This document shows, in pieces, positions 62,901 to 64,000 of a DNA stretch of 64,000 nucleotides. The DNA comes from Mantamonas sphyraenae (Eukaryota > CRuMs > Mantamonadidae), in the NCBI GenBank assembly GCA_026936335.1, contig JAPMXV010000022.1:169290-233289 (forward strand). Reading direction: 5' to 3'. The notes beneath the pieces are model-generated. The model made no database searches and had not been told where the DNA came from. It was given only the letters and a program-made list of their open reading frames with translations. The position numbers and the translations under genes were made by a program. The stretch's first letter is position 1. Each line of letters opens with the position of its first letter.

Positions 62901-63499
62901 CACCTGGGCAGTTTGTCGCGGCTGCGGAGGCGGCGGAGGAGGGTAGGCGTAGTATGGATGGCCCTGATGAGCATATGCGTGGTTTTGCTGCGGGTAGGTG
63001 TTGACAGGCACCCAGATGATGGGTGGTTGTGGGTGCTGGTACGGGTTTTGTACGCCAGAGACGGGCAGCATGTTCGGAAATGGCTGGGCAGCCATGGGAG
63101 CGACCATGTACGCGTAGCTGTGGGGAGACGGGGAGGGGACGGGCGGGGTGGAAACGGTGAGCGGAAGGCGGAATGGACGCTGTCAGGGCAGAAGCGGGGG
63201 TGAAGGGAGGCTGGAACGAGCAAAGAGGGAAAACGGAGGAGATTGGCAGACCGGGAAACTGGCAACGGAGAGGGGAGTGACAGGGGAGAGGGGATCGGAG
63301 AACAGCGGAGAAGGCAGCAGCGGTGGTGATGGGAAAGTGGAGATGCAGGGGAGGAGTGCAGGGAAGCGACGGAGGCATGGAGGAGGCATTGAAGCGGGAG
63401 AAGCGGGCAGTCTGAAAACGGAGTGAAATGCAGAACGCACGCTGGGTAGGTGTTGGATGTGTGTTGTTGCTTCGGAGTGCTTGAGTAGTCTTTGTCCAT
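59919..63499 (-). pseudogene. Subtelomeric four-module gene, copy 3, with two frameshifts
   Basis: The same layout as copy 2, including the proposed 59-nt first exon (63499-63441) and second exon from 63117. The N-terminal frame (MVAPMAAQPFPNML...) is lost near 62842, where copy 3 has one extra G (CGCGGG versus CGCGG in copy 2). The following acidic, basic and A-B modules are read in another frame down to about 61175. There, about two extra bases in a GGT-rich stretch shift the frame again. The last A-B pair and the KRKDLSSS...KRHRLE end (61088-59919) are open. Net length change is a multiple of three. The shifts would truncate the protein early. Codon-level conservation on each side is good, so decay is recent, or the base calls in these G-rich runs are wrong. 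Confidence 0.7.
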
Positions 63500-63771
63500 G
63501 ATGGTGGTGGTGGTGCTGGAGTGTATGTGGATTGTGTTGGACAGGTGGAGGGAGTTGTGGGTGTTGGTGATAATTTGGTTGAAGGCGGAAGGGCAGTGCT
63601 GACTGCGTGGCGTTGCAGGACGACGGCAACTCACCAGCAACATTTTCACTCCCACCCATTGCCCACCGCCCCATGTCACCACACAACTCAGCCACCCCGC
63701 CACCAGACACAAGCACAACTCACACAACATAGACCGGACTCATCATATATAACAGAACATCATCCCATTTG
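63500..63771. other. Unique sequence between copy 3 and the telomere
   Basis: About 270 bp with no recognisable satellite or subtelomeric repeat. Near 63745 it contains a small AT-rich patch (catatataaca). It includes the likely upstream region of copy 3. Confidence 0.6.
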
Positions 63772-64000
63772 GGGTTAGAATTAGGGTTAGGGTTAGGGTT
63801 AGGGTTAGGGTTAGGGTTAGGGTTAGGGTTAGGGTTAGGGTTAGGGTTAGGGTTAGGGTTAGGGTTAGGGTTAGGGTTAGGGTTAGGGTTAGGATTAGGG
63901 TTAGGGTAGGGTTAGGGTTAGGGTTAGGGTTAGGGTTAGGTTAGGTTAGGGTTAGGGTTAGGGGTAGGGTTAGGGTTAGGGTTAGGGTTACGGGGTTAGG
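63772..64000 (+). repeat. Telomere, (TTAGGG)n
   Basis: After GGGGTTAGAATTAGGG the sequence is almost pure TTAGGG to the end of the window, reading 5' to 3' toward the end as the G-rich strand. Variants include TTAGAA at the inner edge, one GATTAGGG, TTAGGGTAGGG, two TTAGG units, GGGGTAGGG and a final TTACGGGG. The orientation and terminal position mark a true chromosome end rather than an interstitial array. Confidence 0.98.

Noticed and set aside
52600-63771. Transposon origin of the subtelomeric repeats
   Set aside because: No reverse transcriptase, integrase or transposase motif, no terminal inverted repeats and no target-site duplications seen; tandem gene duplication explains the pattern.
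1-64000. tRNA, rRNA or CRISPR features
   Set aside because: No cloverleaf B-box-like GGTTCRANNCC, rRNA-like or spacer-repeat pattern stood out on reading; CRISPR is not expected in a eukaryote. A covariance search would be needed to rule out small RNAs.

Overview
This is the right-hand end of a chromosome from a compact, GC-rich, unicellular eukaryote. The last ~230 bases are (TTAGGG)n running off the + strand end. Genes carry short spliceosomal GT-AG introns (37 to about 345 nt), and the proteins are typically eukaryotic: Elongin A, WBP11, PEX16, a MARCH6/Doa10-type RING-CH ligase, a ZFC3H1-type zinc finger protein, a CHRAC/POLE4-type histone fold, HECT, F-box/LRR and RhoGAP. The lineage cannot be fixed from the sequence alone. 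The fusions (FKBP-PTP, SAM-2OG oxygenase, ankyrin-RhoGAP) and low-complexity Ser/Asp/Gln runs suggest a free-living protist. Genes are packed closely; many divergent pairs have start codons only about 20 to 115 bp apart.

Layout. 1-2381: 3' part of a kinase-like gene (copy 1) converging on Elongin A. 2599-16131: housekeeping block (RING-CH ligase, PEX16, ZFC3H1-like, WBP11-like, TPR membrane protein). 16302-23225: two tandem copies (2 and 3) of the kinase-like gene. Their junction carries broken 3' ends of the CHRAC-like and Elongin A genes, recording a segmental duplication. 23098-27361: intact CHRAC-like gene and a UvrD/Srs2-type helicase. 27475-28689, 44111-45278 and 45468-46696: three members of a secreted, very acidic, nine-cysteine family ending in a WWCCF[GN]WC tail that I do not recognise. 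28776-44035: ankyrin-RhoGAP, ApbE/flavin-reductase fusion, RING-PHD, an ER-lumenal KDEL protein, ZZ-like protein, FKBP-PTP fusion, acidic secreted protein, PB1 protein and F-box/LRR. 46813-52464: membrane kelch protein, SAM-2OG oxygenase, and a HERC-type HECT domain interrupted by one in-frame TAG.

52708-63499: three tandem minus-strand copies of a subtelomeric gene. Each encodes four copies of an unrecognised ~140-residue module and a basic, nuclear-localisation-like C-terminus. The copy nearest the telomere carries two frameshifts. Telomere repeats start about 270 bp beyond it, with no obvious satellite in between.

The best candidates for undescribed biology are the nine-cysteine acidic family, the subtelomeric four-module family, the multi-copy kinase-like protein and the FKBP-PTP fusion. 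Exon boundaries are my own, from reading frame, phase and GT-AG; no transcript evidence was available. Residue positions are approximate.
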